64,000 nucleotides of DNA from Gossypium raimondii (taxonomy: Eukaryota > Streptophyta > Magnoliopsida > Malvales > Malvaceae). The notes under the pieces are model-generated. The model did no database searches, had not been told where the DNA came from, and worked only from the letters and a program-made list of their open reading frames with translations. The first letter of the stretch is position 1; the number at the start of each line of letters is the position of its first letter. Positions 37,130 through 50,171 of this stretch are shown piece after piece. The stretch spans positions 3,286,001 through 3,350,000 of the forward strand of contig NC_068572.1 in assembly GCF_025698545.1 (NCBI RefSeq), read 5' to 3'. A program made the position numbers and the translations under genes.

Positions 37130-37920
37130 GCAAAAGCGGCGTCGTTTCAATAGAAAATTTAATGTAGCGATGGCGTTTTTATTAAAAACGCCGCTATAAA
37201 TAGACATTAGCGGCGTTTTATAACAAACGCCATGAAATATTCTTAATATTGGAGATAAACAGTGCGATTTTTGGTGAGATTCATACCATTTGATAAAAAA
37301 AGCTGCTGCTTTTATTATTTGCTTTTAGTGGCGCTTTAAAAAATGCATAAATTAATTTAACTATGTTTTAAGATTTACATAACGCTGTCGTTTTATCTAT
37401 ATTATTAGTGGCGATTGGGCTAAAACGCCAGAGTTCGAGTTAATGGACCGCATTTGGCCTAATATTTAGTGGCGTTTATGTATAAACGCCGCAATTTTAA
37501 GAATTGTTTACTTAAAACGGCTCCGTTTTCTTATTTATCTTTAGTGGCGCTTTTAGTACACGCCGCAAAATTATTTTAATTTTATGGAGACGATGCCGTT
37601 TTGTCTAAAACGCCATGAGTTTTAGTTTACTAATCGAGAACGACGGCGTTTGATCATATTACTAGTGGCGCTAGTATATAAACGCCATAAAATCTGAAAT
37701 TGTTTAGGAAAACGGCCGTTTTCTTATTTACTTTAGTGGCGCTTTTAGTAAACGCCGCAAAAATGTTTTAATTTTATGGAGACGATGCGTTTTCTAAAAT
37801 GCAATGACTTAGAGTTAAGCGATGGGGAAACGACGGCGTTTGATCATATTACTAGTGGTATTTGGTATATAAACGCCGCAAATGGGTTAATTATTTTGAT
37901 GAAAACGACGTCGTTTTTTC
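37130..37920. repeat. Second block of GGCGTTT subterminal-type motifs
   Basis: Further TAGTGGCGTTT and AACGCCGC motifs, more diverged than in the outer block. Similar phrases recur near 37520-37720 and 37730-37900, including TTATGGAGACGATG twice. Confidence 0.8.
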
Positions 37921-38239
37921 CCATCGTTTTTGAAGCTAAAACCCGATTCTCCCATCCCCAACCTCATTCTCCCAAACCCTAAAATTTCCCTAATCTCTTC
38001 TTGCATCACAACCTCTCATTCTCCCAACCCGCTCGCTTCACTGCATCAACGCCTCCGTCTGTATGCGGTGCCGCAAACTGTTCGGTAAGTTCAACTACTT
38101 CCTTCATCTTCTTCATGCGCGAATGTTTCTGGATAATCTTTGCTATTTGAACAAATATGGGTCTTTCGAATATTGACATGGAATTTGGGGCTTTCAACAA
38201 ATATTTACTAGCTAATTGCATACAGTAAAATGGGTCTTT

Positions 38240-38960
38240 GGAATATTACTGGAATTTGGGGCTTTTGAGCATTTCGATTTTCTCATTTCAAATTGAATCA
38301 TTTACTGCTGTTCTGTCGACAATTAGTTTCCATTGCTACCATGTTGAATCATTTACTGCTGTTCTGTCGAAAATTGCAAAATTGTTAATATTTTTCAAAA
38401 CCATGTCGAAAATTCCATTGCTACCATGTTGAATCATTTGCTATGGTAGGGCTACTATACTAATAGTAGGAAAAATCCAATAGTGGCAAGGAACTGAACA
38501 ATTTTCGACATTGTTCAAAACTTGTAAGTTCAAATTTCTAAAGAGCAAAGTAATATTTTTTGTGTGAAATCTGAGATTCAATCTTATTTTTTTATTTTTT
38601 TCTTTGATAATATATTTAAAGTTTATATACATTTTTAATATATAATATATATATATAGTTTTAATTGCTACCATGTTGAATCATTTACTGCATGTTGTTC
38701 TGTCGAAAATTGCAAACTAGTGTTCAAAACCTATTGAATTATATCTATTAATATTTGCTATGGCAGGGCTACTATACTACTATTAGAAAAAATCATCAAT
38801 TACAAGTGGCAAGGAACTGAACATCATACAGCACTGTTCAAAACTTGTAAGTTCAAACTTCTAAAGAGCAAAGTAATATTTTTGGTTATCAAAATGGGAG
38901 ATTCAAATCTTTTTTTTTTTTTTGATTTTTTTCTTTTATAATATACTAATATACATTTTT
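38240..38960. repeat. Tandem duplication of about 330 bp in the CACTA leader
   Basis: 38340-38640 and 38670-38960 share GAATCATTTACTGC, CTGTCGAAAATTGCAAA, GGGCTACTATACTA, GTGGCAAGGAACTGAAC and CTAAAGAGCAAAGTAATATT in the same order. A partial third start lies at 38290. Confidence 0.8.
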
Positions 38961-39689
38961 TGATTCATTCTCTTTATTATATATAGTTTTCTTTTTCTTT
39001 ATTTAGGAACGAAACTATAAAGCGATGAGGATTATAATTTAGACTTTGCTTAAATCATCAAATGTATTTATTTGTTTGGATTTCTTTCATGAAAATCAAT
39101 TCTTTTACTTGGTAACAAATCTTGCGACTTTGAAAGGAATATGGTCACGAAATTTCATTTCTCTAGCATGTTTTGTTTCTGTACCATTTTTATGTTTCTT
39201 TATTTTCTGTTTTTTGTTTTTTGTTTTTTGTTTTCTGCATTCTGTTTTTTGTTTTCTATTTTTTGTTTTCTGTTTTGCTATTTTCTGTTGAATGAAGTGT
39301 TTATCAAGTGAAAACAAAAACCGAGTGGTTCCCCCACTGCTCCATCTTGAGGAGGTTGTCCAGTTTAGATTAATTTGTATCAGCAGTTTGCTAAACATTG
39401 AGAAAAATATTATTTGTCAAAATCATCAATTACAAGTTTTTCTTTTGATGTGGTTATGAGTTTTGTGATGACAAAAGGATGTTAGAGAGGATTGGTTCAA
39501 TTTGATGATTCTATCGATCAAGTAACAACATTATCCACTTCTCTACTTGTATAGTACTTGTGTCTTAATGTGAAATAGCAAAGATAATACATAGGCAACA
39601 ATGATTTTGACACATTTTAGTTTTTATTTAACTTATTAATATTAAAAAAGTATATATTCATATATTTTATCATAACTTATTAATATTAA

Positions 39690-40500
39690 AAATATATATA
39701 TGTTAATATTTTTACAATTTAATTTAACTTATTACTAATACATATTTTGTTCGAATATAATTTTTAAAATTTATATATTACATTATGGGAATATATATGT
39801 GTTAATATTTTACAATTTAATTTAACTTATTACTAATACATATATTGTTCGAATATATTTTTCAAAATTTATATGTTAGATTACTTAAATATATATATGT
39901 TAATATTTTTACAATTTAATTTAACTTATTACGAATACATATATTGTTCGAATATAATTTTTAAAATTTATATATTACATGACTTAAATATATATATGTT
40001 AATATTTTTACAATTTAATTTAACTTATTACTAATACATATATTGTTCGAATATAATTTTTCAAAATTTATATGTTACATTACTTAAATATATATATGTT
40101 AATATTTTTACAATTTAATTTTACTTATTACGAATACATATATTGTTCGAATATAATTTTTCAAAATTTATATATTACATGACTTAAATATATATATGTT
40201 AATATTTTTACAATTTAATTTAACTTATTACTAATACATATATTGTTCGAATATATTTTTCAAAATTTATATGTTACATTACTTAAATATATATGTTAAT
40301 ATTTTTACAATTTAATTTAACTTATTACTAATACATATATTGTTCGAATATAATTTTTAAAATTTATATATTACATTACTTAAATATATATATGTTAATA
40401 TTTTTACAATTTAATTTAACTTATTACTAATACATATATTGTTCGAATATAATTTTTAAAATTTATATATTACATTACTTAAATATATATTTTAAGCATA
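39690..40500. repeat. Tandem array of about eight 98-100 bp AT-rich units
   Basis: The phrase TTGTTCGAATATA recurs at about 39748, 39845, 39944, 40043, 40143, 40243, 40340 and 40439. Each unit also has ACTTAAATATATATATGTTAA and TTTTACAATTTAATTTAACT. Units are very similar, so the array is young or homogenised. Confidence 0.92.
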
Positions 40501-40789
40501 TTTTAGATGTCTTACAATATTAATAAATAAAACATATTTTTACTAAATTTTACTCTTAATATATTACTTGAATATATTACTTAAATAAATTACTTAAATA
40601 CATTACTTACTAAAATTTCGTTAAATTTTTACTTAAATATGTTACTCAGTTACATTAATTACTAAAATTTGGTTAAATTTTTACTTAAATATGTTACTTG
40701 AATACATTACCGCTATAAATTTAAGTATATATTACATTACTTACGAACTTGTTAAAATATATTATAGTTTTAAATCGGTTATAAATCGA

Positions 40790-41130
40790 TCGTAATCTTG
40801 ATATACTTACATCATACATATCTTACATAACCAAAATTTGTATGTACAAGAACTTACATAATTTACACAACTTACTTAACCTACATAACTTACATAATAC
40901 AAAGCTTACATAACTAAAATAGCTTACACAACTTACATAACTTACGAAGTTATATAATACATAATAACTTACAACTTACATAACATACATTACTTTGATA
41001 ACTTACATAAGTTACATAATACACAACTACATAGTTTACTTAATACAAAACTTACATAACTTATACACGTACATAACCTACATAATTTACTTAATACATA
41101 AATATATATTATATGATATACTTACATAAC
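40790..41130. repeat. Degenerate CTTACATAA short-unit repeat
   Basis: Repeated ACTTACATAA, ACATAATACA and ACCTACATAA words, with no exact period, directly before the transposase gene. Not coding. Confidence 0.75.
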
Positions 41131-41201
41131 TCATTTATACTTACCACTGAACAACTTACCCTTGTAATTTCTGGTGACAATCAGACTTCAAGAAATAAGA
41201 A

Positions 41202-44200
41202 ATGGACCGTTCTTGGATGAATTTGTCAAGGGTAGCGGCAGTTATCGAAATGGAGTCTGAGACTTTTCTAAATTTTGCATTTCAATATGCAAGCCAGAGA
41301 ACATGATTCTTTGCCGTGTAAGAAATGTGTCAACATAAACTGGCATTATCGTGAAGTTGTATATGAGCATCTAATTGTTGATGGGTTTGTTCGGGGTTAT
41401 AAACAATGGTTTTTTCATGGAGAATGCCCTCCTAGTACTTCCTCTTCAAGAATGGATGTGTCTTATGACAGTACTACTTACCACCAATCTAATAGAGGGG
41501 ATGACATGGAAGGTATGTTGCGGGATGCATTTAATATGCACAATCATGGTGTCCAGTCGTTCCCAACGGACTTTGTGGCTTCTGATGATTGTAATATTGG
41601 GAGAAATACTTTTACCGAACCGGGAAGTAGTGTACGTCATGAAGAGCCGAACGAAGAAGCGGCGAAGTTTTACGCGTTACTTAATGACATGAACGACGAC
41701 CTGTATGAGGATCAAAATTTTCAAAATGTCTTTCGTGTTCGTCTTTTCAATTAAAATGTTTGGGAGGGTGGACCGGAAACTCTTTGACAATGCTGTTAGA
41801 GTTCTTGAGAGAAATGTTTCCTTTTGCAAAAATCCCTCAGTCATGCAAAGATATGAAGAAATTGATAAAAGATTTAGGCCTTGGGTACAACAAAATCCAT
41901 AGTTGCCCAAATGACTGCATGTTGTATTGAGGCGATCGGAGAAATCAACAGTGCTGTCATGTATGCGGCCACTCCCGTTGGATAAGTAAAAACTTAGAAG
42001 GTGAGAACGACGATGAAAATGATGCACAGTCAAGAAAGAAGCCAGTCAAGGTTTTACGGTATTTTTCGCTAATACCGAGGCTTCAAAGGCTTTTCATGTC
42101 GTCGAAGATCATGAGTCTATGACGTGGCACCATGATGGACGAACCGATGATGGATTATTAAGGCATCCGGCAGATTCTTTAGCTTGGAAATCATTTGACA
42201 ATAAATTTTCAGGCTTTGCAAGCGATCCTAGGAGTGTGAGGCTTGGGCTAGCATATGACGGATTAATCCTTTCAAGATCATGAGCACTGCGTACAGTACT
42301 TGGCCAGTAGTGTTTGTTCCTTACAATCTGCCTCCGTGGATTTGCATGAAGCAATCTTCCCTTATCTTATCTATGATTATCCACGGAGAGAAAGGGCAGG
42401 AATGATATCGACATTTATTTGCACCACTTATTGAAGAGTTAAAACAATTATGGGTGGTGTCGAGACATACGATGTCTCGAGAAAGGAGAACTTTAATTTA
42501 CGTGCGACTTTGATGTGGACCATTAATGACTTCCCGCTTATGCCAATTTATTCGGTTGGAGTACCAAGGGTTGTTATCGTGCCCTTGTTGTCTTTGCATA
42601 AACATGTTCATAATGGTTATACAATGAGAAGAAGTTCTCTTACATGGGGCATCGTCGGTGGTTATCGAAAAATCATAGATTTAGATCTCGAGTTCGACAT
42701 TTGATGATGCTTGAAGAGTTCGAGAAGCTCCTTCACGACAAGTGGATCTCGAAATCTTGTTAATGTTGGAAGATATGAATTTTAGTTATGGGAAGATGAA
42801 TCAACCGGCAAACACGCAAAGAAATAAAAGATCAAATGATGAAGCTGATGATAACTCCGATGAAGAGGATGATCCTAATGAGGCGGACTTGTGGAAAAAA
42901 AGAAGTATTTTTTTTGAGTTGCCTTATTGGGAGCACCACCTTTTACGACACAATCTTGATGTTATGCACATTGAGAAAAATGTTTGCGAGAACATTGTCT
43001 GTACAATTTTGAATGTAGACGGAAAATCAAAAGACAATCTTCAGAGTCGACTTGATTTAGTTCATATGGGAATTCGACCTGATCTTCATCCGAATCCACT
43101 TCCGAATGGTAAATATCGGTTGCCGCCTTCTATTTTCTCAATGTCGAAAACAGAGAAAGAAGTGTTCTGCATGGTGTTGAAGGATATAAAGGTTCCAGAT
43201 GCGTATGCATCTAATATATCTCGATGTGTTAGTGTTAAAGATCGAAGACTATATTCGCTAAAATCACATGACTATCACATCTTAATGCAAGATTTACTGC
43301 CAGTTGCTCTACGATGTTGTATTTCGAAGAAGGTGACGTCTTGTATAATTGAACTATCCAATATAATGAAAGTCATTTGTAGCAAAGTTTTGGATGTTCA
43401 AGAACTTCAAAAGGTACAGGATCGAGCCGCTTTAACTTTATGCAACATGGAGAAAATCTTCCCACCTTTCTTCTTCACTATTATGGTTCACTTGATAATC
43501 CATCTCCCGCATGAAGCAATTCTTGGCGGACCTGTTTTCTATCGATGGATGTATCCCATAGAAAGGTGTTAATTACAATTTTTAAAATTTTCCTCCATTC
43601 ACCTACATGCCTTTAGTTACAACTTTTGATAATGTTGTATCGTGTTTAGGTTCCTATCCAAATTAAAGTCTTATTGCCGCAACAAGCGTTATCCGGAAGG
43701 ATCGATTCTTTGAAGGCTACTTAGCGAAGGAATGTATGACCTTCTTCAAGATATTTGGAAGATGTTGAAACAAGGTTGAGCAGACCAAATAGAAATCTTG
43801 GACTCACGGATCATAACTTTGCGAGACTTATTTGTTCCAAAGTTTTGGAGAACCAATTGGTAAAGTTGAAATTGCAGAATTAGATGATTTATCGTGGGTT
43901 CAAGCACATCGATATGTTCTGTTTCACCACGAATCAATCGAACCTTTACGCAAGTAAGTTCTGGAAATTTGATAAATATTCATCATTTAAAAATTGTTTA
44001 TAGTCTAACAAAGTGAACATATTTTTAACATAGTGAGTACAAACAAATATTGAGATCTCGTTCGCGCTCCCGAAGAACACAACATCGAGATATCAATAAG
44101 TTGTTTACAGAATCTTTTCATGAATGGTTAAGCCAAACGGTATGTAATTGGAGCTTTCACCGACAAATAATAACATTTACTCAAAACATTTTTAATTACT

Positions 44201-44876
44201 CAGTTTACTTTCCATTCAATAAGTTTGAAGTGAGAAGAACGTCACCGAAGAAGTTAAATGGCTTTCCCAAGGTCCAAATCGGGTGGTTAAAAGATATAGT
44301 GCGTTCCTCATAAACGGATTCAGATTTCATACAAAATATCGCGAGAGATTGAGGAGAACGCAAAATTGTGGAATAGTGGTTAATCCCTCAATTACAAGTT
44401 ATGCTAGTGCTAGGGACAATAATCTTGTGGAGGGAAATGTGGAATATTTTGGACTTATTACTGACATAATTGAGTTGGATTACTACGGCAAATGGAAAGT
44501 TGTCTTATTTCCAGGTGATTGGGCCGATGTTAATACTGCACGTGGAATCAAGCAAGATCAATTTGGTTTCACAATGGTAAACTTTGCTCGATTGATTCAC
44601 ACAGGACAACAATTGATTGATGAGCCGTATGTATTTTCTTCTCAAGTCAAACAAGTTTTTTACTCAAAAGACCCAACTGATGAGGGTTGGTACGTTGTAC
44701 TCCGTAACATCTCTAGAGACTTGTTTGACATGGGCAGTGGAAGTAGAGATGACATTGACGACAGAACACAAACTTTGCCATTTCCAGAACAGAACTTAAA
44801 CGAACACATCCCTAGTACTAGTACACAATTTCAATGGGTCCGCCAGGATACGGATGAAGAGATTTACGAATTATAA
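41202..44876 (+). pseudogene. CACTA TnpD-like (tnp2) transposase, broken
   Basis: The start MDRSWMNLSRVAAV (41202) is the transposase-associated domain typical of plant CACTA proteins; a frameshift near 41280 stops it at 41304 and the frame resumes at 41275-41754 (CKKCVN, GFVRGYKQWFFHGE). Between 41890 and 42700, tnp2 core phrases (STWPVVFVPYNLPPW, VETYDVSRKENFNL) occur in different frames. An intact 276-residue stretch, 42742-43572, has NLDVMHIEKNVCENI and ends MYPIERC, the tnp2/DUF4218 boundary. 43650-43960 continues with stops, and 44283-44876 is a DUF4216-like C-terminal block. Several frameshifts and stops mean no full transposase can be made. In a working element this protein would cut at the CACTA ends. 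Confidence 0.88.
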
Positions 44877-45002
44877 TGTAGTAAGCTTTTACGATTATCT
44901 AATTACATCTACGAATGATGACATTTCAACTATTTTATATGTGATATTATTGTTGTAATTGTATACTAAGTTTTCAACTAATTTATTTGTATTGCAGATA
45001 AA

Positions 45003-46861
45003 ATGCCTAGAAGAAAAGTACGATCGCACCGCATTGTTCAAGGTACTCCAAACTCGGCGGAAACAAACAAAGACCTTGAACAACAGATCGCTATTGGATC
45101 TTCGAATGTTCAGGTTACACGAGGAACCTATAGAAGTTCAAAGTAATTTAACATTTAATTTACATGTGTGTTGACTTCTTGTTTGTTTTTTTTAAAATTT
45201 CGTATATTACAATACTTTTATTTTTCAGATGAATCTGGTCGGACGCGGAGAGGTCGCGGACGTCTGATCTTGGCGATTTATCGACCTAGATCCGATCGGC
45301 GTGTCCAAGTATCCGAGAATAGCCGGTCCACTGTTGGATCAGAAGCTCGCCTTTTAGCAGGATACATGGGCATTCTAGCACGGAATGCAAATATGTTACC
45401 CATTAACTTCGAGTCATGGCATAAAGTGCCCGAGAGTAACAAGAACCAAGCTCTGGATAACATTAAGGTAACAAAATGTGTATGTCATTTATAATACTTG
45501 GGTTTAAGTTTCGTTTACATTTACTTTCTTAAGTTGTGTTTTTTGTAGGCGAGATTTGCTCTAGAGGTCTCCGATGCTTATGTAAAGAAGGCATTGGGAA
45601 AAAGATGGAGAGACCATAAGAGCACTTTAAAGAAAGACTATTTTAAGACAAAAACAACACTCGAGGAGAGATTACAAAATGTCCCGCCGGGAATGCTGAG
45701 GTACCAGTGGGAAGAGGTCGTTAGATTTTGGACTTCGAAGAAAGGAGAGGTATGTGTAACTTATAAAATTTTGTAATTACTTTCGTGTATAGTATTTCCT
45801 AATTAACGTACTAATAATTTCATAATGTAGGATCGTGAAGAAGTTGGAAAAAAAAGTAGGCAGCAACAAAAATTCACTCACACAGCTGGGTCGAAAAGTT
45901 TTGCGTGTGTAGCTCATGCAGAGGTATTTTCAATTTTTTAATATTGGCAGATATTTATTACTTACTTACATTAATATTTTTACTATTGTATTGTAGGAAC
46001 TGTCGTCCGGTCAAAAAGTTGGACGCTTTCAACTTTTTGACATTACACATAGGAAGAAAGATGGAAACCCTATGACTCCTGAAGCTGCAGAAATTATGGT
46101 ACGTTTGCTTAATTAATACAATTTAAATTGTTTTAATAATTTATAGTGTTTATTTTCTAATGATTTATTTCATTTATTGTAATGCAAAAATTGTTAAGTT
46201 ATGTTGCGTTGGGTTTTTTTAATATATATTGCGTTCCTAACTATAGGATTTATTTTTTAGGAAAAATTAAAGGATAAAAAGGCGGAGTACGAAGCGATTG
46301 CTTCCAGTGATAGTTCTGTTCATATTGACAACATTGATAACCGGATTATCACTGAAGTTTTGGGTCTTGAAAGGTATAGTCGGGTTCGATTTCAAGGATC
46401 TTTTGTTAACCCATCCCAATATTTTGGATCTAGCTCGCAACAATATATGCCTTCGGGGAGTCGAGCCGAAGCTGAAGTTCAGAGGTTAAGAGACCAGATG
46501 GCTCAGATGCAAGCGACAACAATTGAGCAAATTACACAACTTAAAGCGGAGGCAACATCGAGAGAAGCTGAGGTTCAAAAGATATGAAGAACTCCGGCTA
46601 CAAGCGAAAGCAGATCTGCAATGAGAGAATCGAGGTTCAACGAAAGTATGAAGAACTCAAGCAGACTTAAAGCGATCTGGCGAAGAAGAGAAGCAGAGGC
46701 GGCTAGAGAAGTCAAAGTTGCGTGAGGAAGCAGAGGCTAAAGCGAGGGAAGCAGAGGCTGCTGCGAGGGAAGCAGAGCAGCGTCAAAAGTTCGATGAACT
46801 CCAGCAGCAGCTTCAGAGCATGATGAAGATGTTTCAACGGTCGCAACAGCTGCCGTCTTAG
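45003..46861 (+). pseudogene. CACTA TnpA-like (Transposase_24 type) gene, partly preserved
   Basis: Several exons keep clean GT...AG borders and frame: 45549-45749 (RFALEVSDAYVKKALGKRWR), 45831-45923, 45997-46098 and 46261 onward. Together they give the Ptta/En/Spm Transposase_24 domain, with GSKSFACVAHAEE and the GRFQLFDITHRKKDGNPM region. Upstream, 45003-45145 begins MPRRKVRSHR and 45229-45466 is a second exon, but their junction does not join cleanly. The C-terminal Glu/Gln/Lys-rich coiled coil is broken by a stop at 46585-46587 and further shifts; an in-frame end is seen at 46859-46861. TnpA proteins bind the subterminal repeats. I call it a pseudogene with some doubt; splicing could rescue part. 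Confidence 0.75.
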
Positions 46862-47099
46862 ACTATCGTGTAAATATACTTCGATTTTGACTTTTAATTA
46901 CCATTTTAACTTTTAACATTTTTCTAAGAATAATACGAAATTTATTACTTTTAACATTTTTTAATATATTTATTGATATTTATTATTTGTTTAATATATA
47001 GATTTATTACTTTTGGCTGGTTTAGATATGATTTCTTCTGATTTGTTTTTATAGGAGGGCTGAAAATATAAAAAATTTTATTTTACAAATCTGCCAAAT

Positions 47100-47720
47100 T
47101 TAGTGGCGTTTTAAAAAAAACCGCCACTAAAGGTGTTGGCCTTTAGTGGCGTTTTTGGTCAAAGCGCCGCTAAAGATAAGGGTCTTTAGCGGCGTTTGTG
47201 GAAAAAGCGCCGCTAAAGATCATGGTCTTTAGCGGCGTTTTTGGGGAAAGCGCCGCTAAAGATTAGGTTCTTTAGTGGCGTTTTGTGGTCGAAACGCCGC
47301 TATAGATCAGGGTCTATTGCGGCGTTTTAGGGGAAAGCGCCGCTAAAGATTAGGTTCTTTAGTGGCGTTTGTAGTCAAAGCGCCGCTATAGATCAGGGTC
47401 TATTCCGGCGTTTGAGAAAAAAAGCCGCTAAAGACCCTGATCTATAGCGGCGCTTCTAGCACAAACGCCGCTAAAGATCAGGGTCTTTAGCGACGCTTTC
47501 ACTAAAGCGCCGCTAAAGGTCTTAGTCTTCAACGGCGTTTGTGCTTGAAGCGCCGCTATAGACCAACACCTTTAGCGGCGTTTATTTCTAAAAACGCCGC
47601 TAAAGTTAGCGGCGCATTCATTAGCGGCGTCTGTTGCGGCGCTTTTCAAAGCGCCGCTAAAAGTATCTGCGGCGCTAAAAAGCGCCGCTAAAGGCCTAAA
47701 AAAGCGCCGCTAAAAGCCTG
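47100..47720. repeat. Right subterminal hairpin array
   Basis: Dense alternation of TTTAGCGGCGTTT and AAGCGCCGCTAAAG, so adjacent motifs can fold back. More GC-rich and more regular than the left array; GATCAGGGTCT and GATTAGGTTCT spacers recur. It probably binds TnpA. Confidence 0.92.
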
Positions 47721-47733
47721 TTATGGTGTAGTG

Positions 47734-48537
47734 GTTATTATGAATCTATTGAATATAAAAATTAAATATATTTCTTTATAGATTCTTTTACAGTAAAGTC
47801 GTCACGACTTTAACAAAATTAGAATTAGGTTGAGAAAATTATTTAACTAGGAAATTAATTTAATTAATTAATATTTATTTTGGAAATATAAAACAAATAT
47901 TAGGTTGGATTAAATTATAAAGTATTGCGTCAAAAGCTTGAGAAACATATATAATTAGACCCAATACGTGAGAGGCCTAATACTACCCTTAATGAATATG
48001 AAGGGGCGACAATCCTAGTAATATTTACTAGGGTGTGTCGCCTACCCTGAGTGAGAGAGTGCCTTCTATTGAATAAATATTAATTGTGTTATACTTGTTC
48101 AATTAGGATTCTCCTATATCTCCCTATAAATAAATGACATTGGTAAAACTATTAACATATAAGTTTCACATATTCTTATTTTGTCAGAAAGTAGTGGAAA
48201 TTTATTGTTTTAGAATAAATTCTATTTTTTGGGAATAATAATTTCTATCGGTTTCAATCGAGATAATTATTTTCCTACTGAAAGTAATAAATCGTTTTTG
48301 GTTTTGTGTCCGGTTCTTGTTGTTTGAGCCCACAACCAACATAAATCAAGGTACGAAGATAGTGGAGAAATTCGTTCGGTTGTAAGTTGAAAACATTTTG
48401 AATCTGTATTGCACAAAACACAAGTAATTTTCAATAGAATATTTATTACTATAAATATCACAAATCGGCTCATTTTAGAAAACTTTTAAACTTTCGTTGT
48501 AATAGTAAACTATTTTCATAATCGAATTTTTTCAACA
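47734..48537. other. Possible right part of an older LTR-like element
   Basis: Non-coding sequence with a CTCCCTATAAATAAATG promoter-like box near 48118-48134, ending near TTTTTTCAACA at 48537. It continues the non-coding DNA left of the CACTA element. This looks like LTR sequence, but borders and family are not established. Confidence 0.4.
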
Positions 48538-50171
48538 GTGTGTTCATCCTGTTTCTACATGTTCTATTCAAAAACATTGGTGCCTCTTATTCCGCGACTT
48601 TCTTTTGTCTTTTGGGTTTAAAAGGTAGAAGAGTAAACTTTGCTTTTCTTTTCTTTTCTTTTTCTTGCAATTGTAGCCTTGGCAATAAGGTTAAATAAAG
48701 GTTCTATTTCCTCTCCATTCTCTTCTAATTCAAATCAATGTGAAGGATAATAATATATTTCTTCGCTGTGGCAAATTCATTCGCTTATGAAGGATAATAA
48801 TATAACAAAGAGTAAATATATGATGTTGAAATAATTTTAAAAAACCATAACTATAATAATTAATAAAAAGTGATTGCATCACTAACTATAATTTATAAAA
48901 CATAATATAATTACAAGTAATATACTAATTGTTGATAGAAGTAGGAGTTTGCGATGGTTTGTGAGGGTTCACTTGAAAGGTGAGGAATTGTAGGAGCAAT
49001 TATAATAGTTAGAATGTGGGTTGTTGGAGAGGATCAGAACGATGAAGAAGTAGGAGAGGCGAGATGGGGAGTTAAGAATATTAGATGAGATTTAACCTTT
49101 AAGGAATTACTTCTAATCATTTCCAATAGGTCACGTGTCGTCCATGTATTGGTTTTGGGTTTCTAAGGTTTAGCCAACCTATCGGTGCTTGGATGTCATG
49201 GGTAGAAGTTGTCATGTTAGGACAATAGATATATGTGATATGTAAATGGTAGATACTTTGTCCATGTTAGGGGTGTGGCCCTAATGATATGAGGTCACGA
49301 GATCTTAGGCTAATAAGTGCCTTTAGCTTGCAAGGTGATCCTTTTTAGTCAAAGGCGTTGACTCGTGAGGTGTAGGTATAATACTAATAAATAAATATTT
49401 TGAGTAAATATAATAATTATAGTTTTAAAGTATAGTATTTACTATTTCAATATTAAGAAAAAGATATATATATTTTTAATTAGACTTAAATTTTATTGAA
49501 AGAAAACAAAACTTTTCAAAATAATAAAAACAAACGGTTGGTTCAAATTTTCATATTTTGCCCATGACCTAAGATAATCTAAGAAATGGGTGGTATTTGG
49601 ATTATACCCTATTTTTTGACATTTTGATACAATTAACCTAAGATTAATCTTGATACTGTTTGAGAATGTAAGATTACGAGGTGTAATGTTACATAATGTG
49701 AACCAAACACTCTTAAAAGGTGCATGTCACCCATTTAATCACTGTTATATCTGCTCTTTTTGACACAATATATAGAATTAACCATAGCCTTTCCCTAACC
49801 CATAAATTGAAGTGTATAGGACATGAGTTTGAGTGCGTTGAAGTGTATTATCCTCCTATTTAAGGGTTGGGGAGGGTCTATGGATAGTTCTATGTATTGT
49901 ATAAAAAAGAACAGATTAGATAAAAACCAAAATAATTATAAAATTATTTCAACAAATGATTATGATCGAAGTGATAAGAGATTTTTATTTGAATTTGTTT
50001 GTTTTGTGTTTGATCGCTAAATAATGTTTTTAATTATTTTATTTGAAAATATTATATAAAAATACAAAATAATAAAAAATACCCTGATAATACTATTAAT
50101 TACCTTTAAAGTAAAAATAATATTTCATAACTAAGTTAGTGTTGTATACCAACTCAAGTAGAGATTTTATA
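48538..50171. other. Intergenic, nothing recognised
   Basis: AT-rich DNA with only short chance open frames, for example 49823-50020. No gene, RNA or clear repeat border is supported. Confidence 0.5.

Larger units (their letters stand above)
35136..47733 (+). mobile_element. CACTA (En/Spm) DNA transposon, complete ends, 12.6 kb
   Basis: The left end begins CACTACACCAAAACAG and the right end is the inverse of CACTACACCATAACAG. A 3-bp duplication, GTT, flanks both ends (35133-35135 and 47734-47736), as CACTA elements make. GC-rich subterminal arrays lie inside both ends. The plus strand carries a TnpD-like transposase (about 41202-44876) followed by a TnpA-like gene (45003-46861), the usual order. 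TnpD is broken by frameshifts and stops, so the element is probably not autonomous, though its ends may still be mobilised. Much of 36150-41200 is simple, tandem or AT-rich sequence. Confidence 0.95.

Noticed and set aside
39046-39398. Opposed open frames of 81 and 97 codons
   Set aside because: They translate a TTTTTGT-type repeat (about 39200-39295), so composition alone explains them.
47100-47720. Regularly spaced palindromic repeats that could be mistaken for a CRISPR array
   Set aside because: They are the subterminal arrays of a plant CACTA element: spacers are themselves repeated, and the array lies directly inside the terminal inverted repeat.
49823-50020. Plus-strand open frame of 65 codons
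   Set aside because: No domain and AT-rich composition; consistent with chance.
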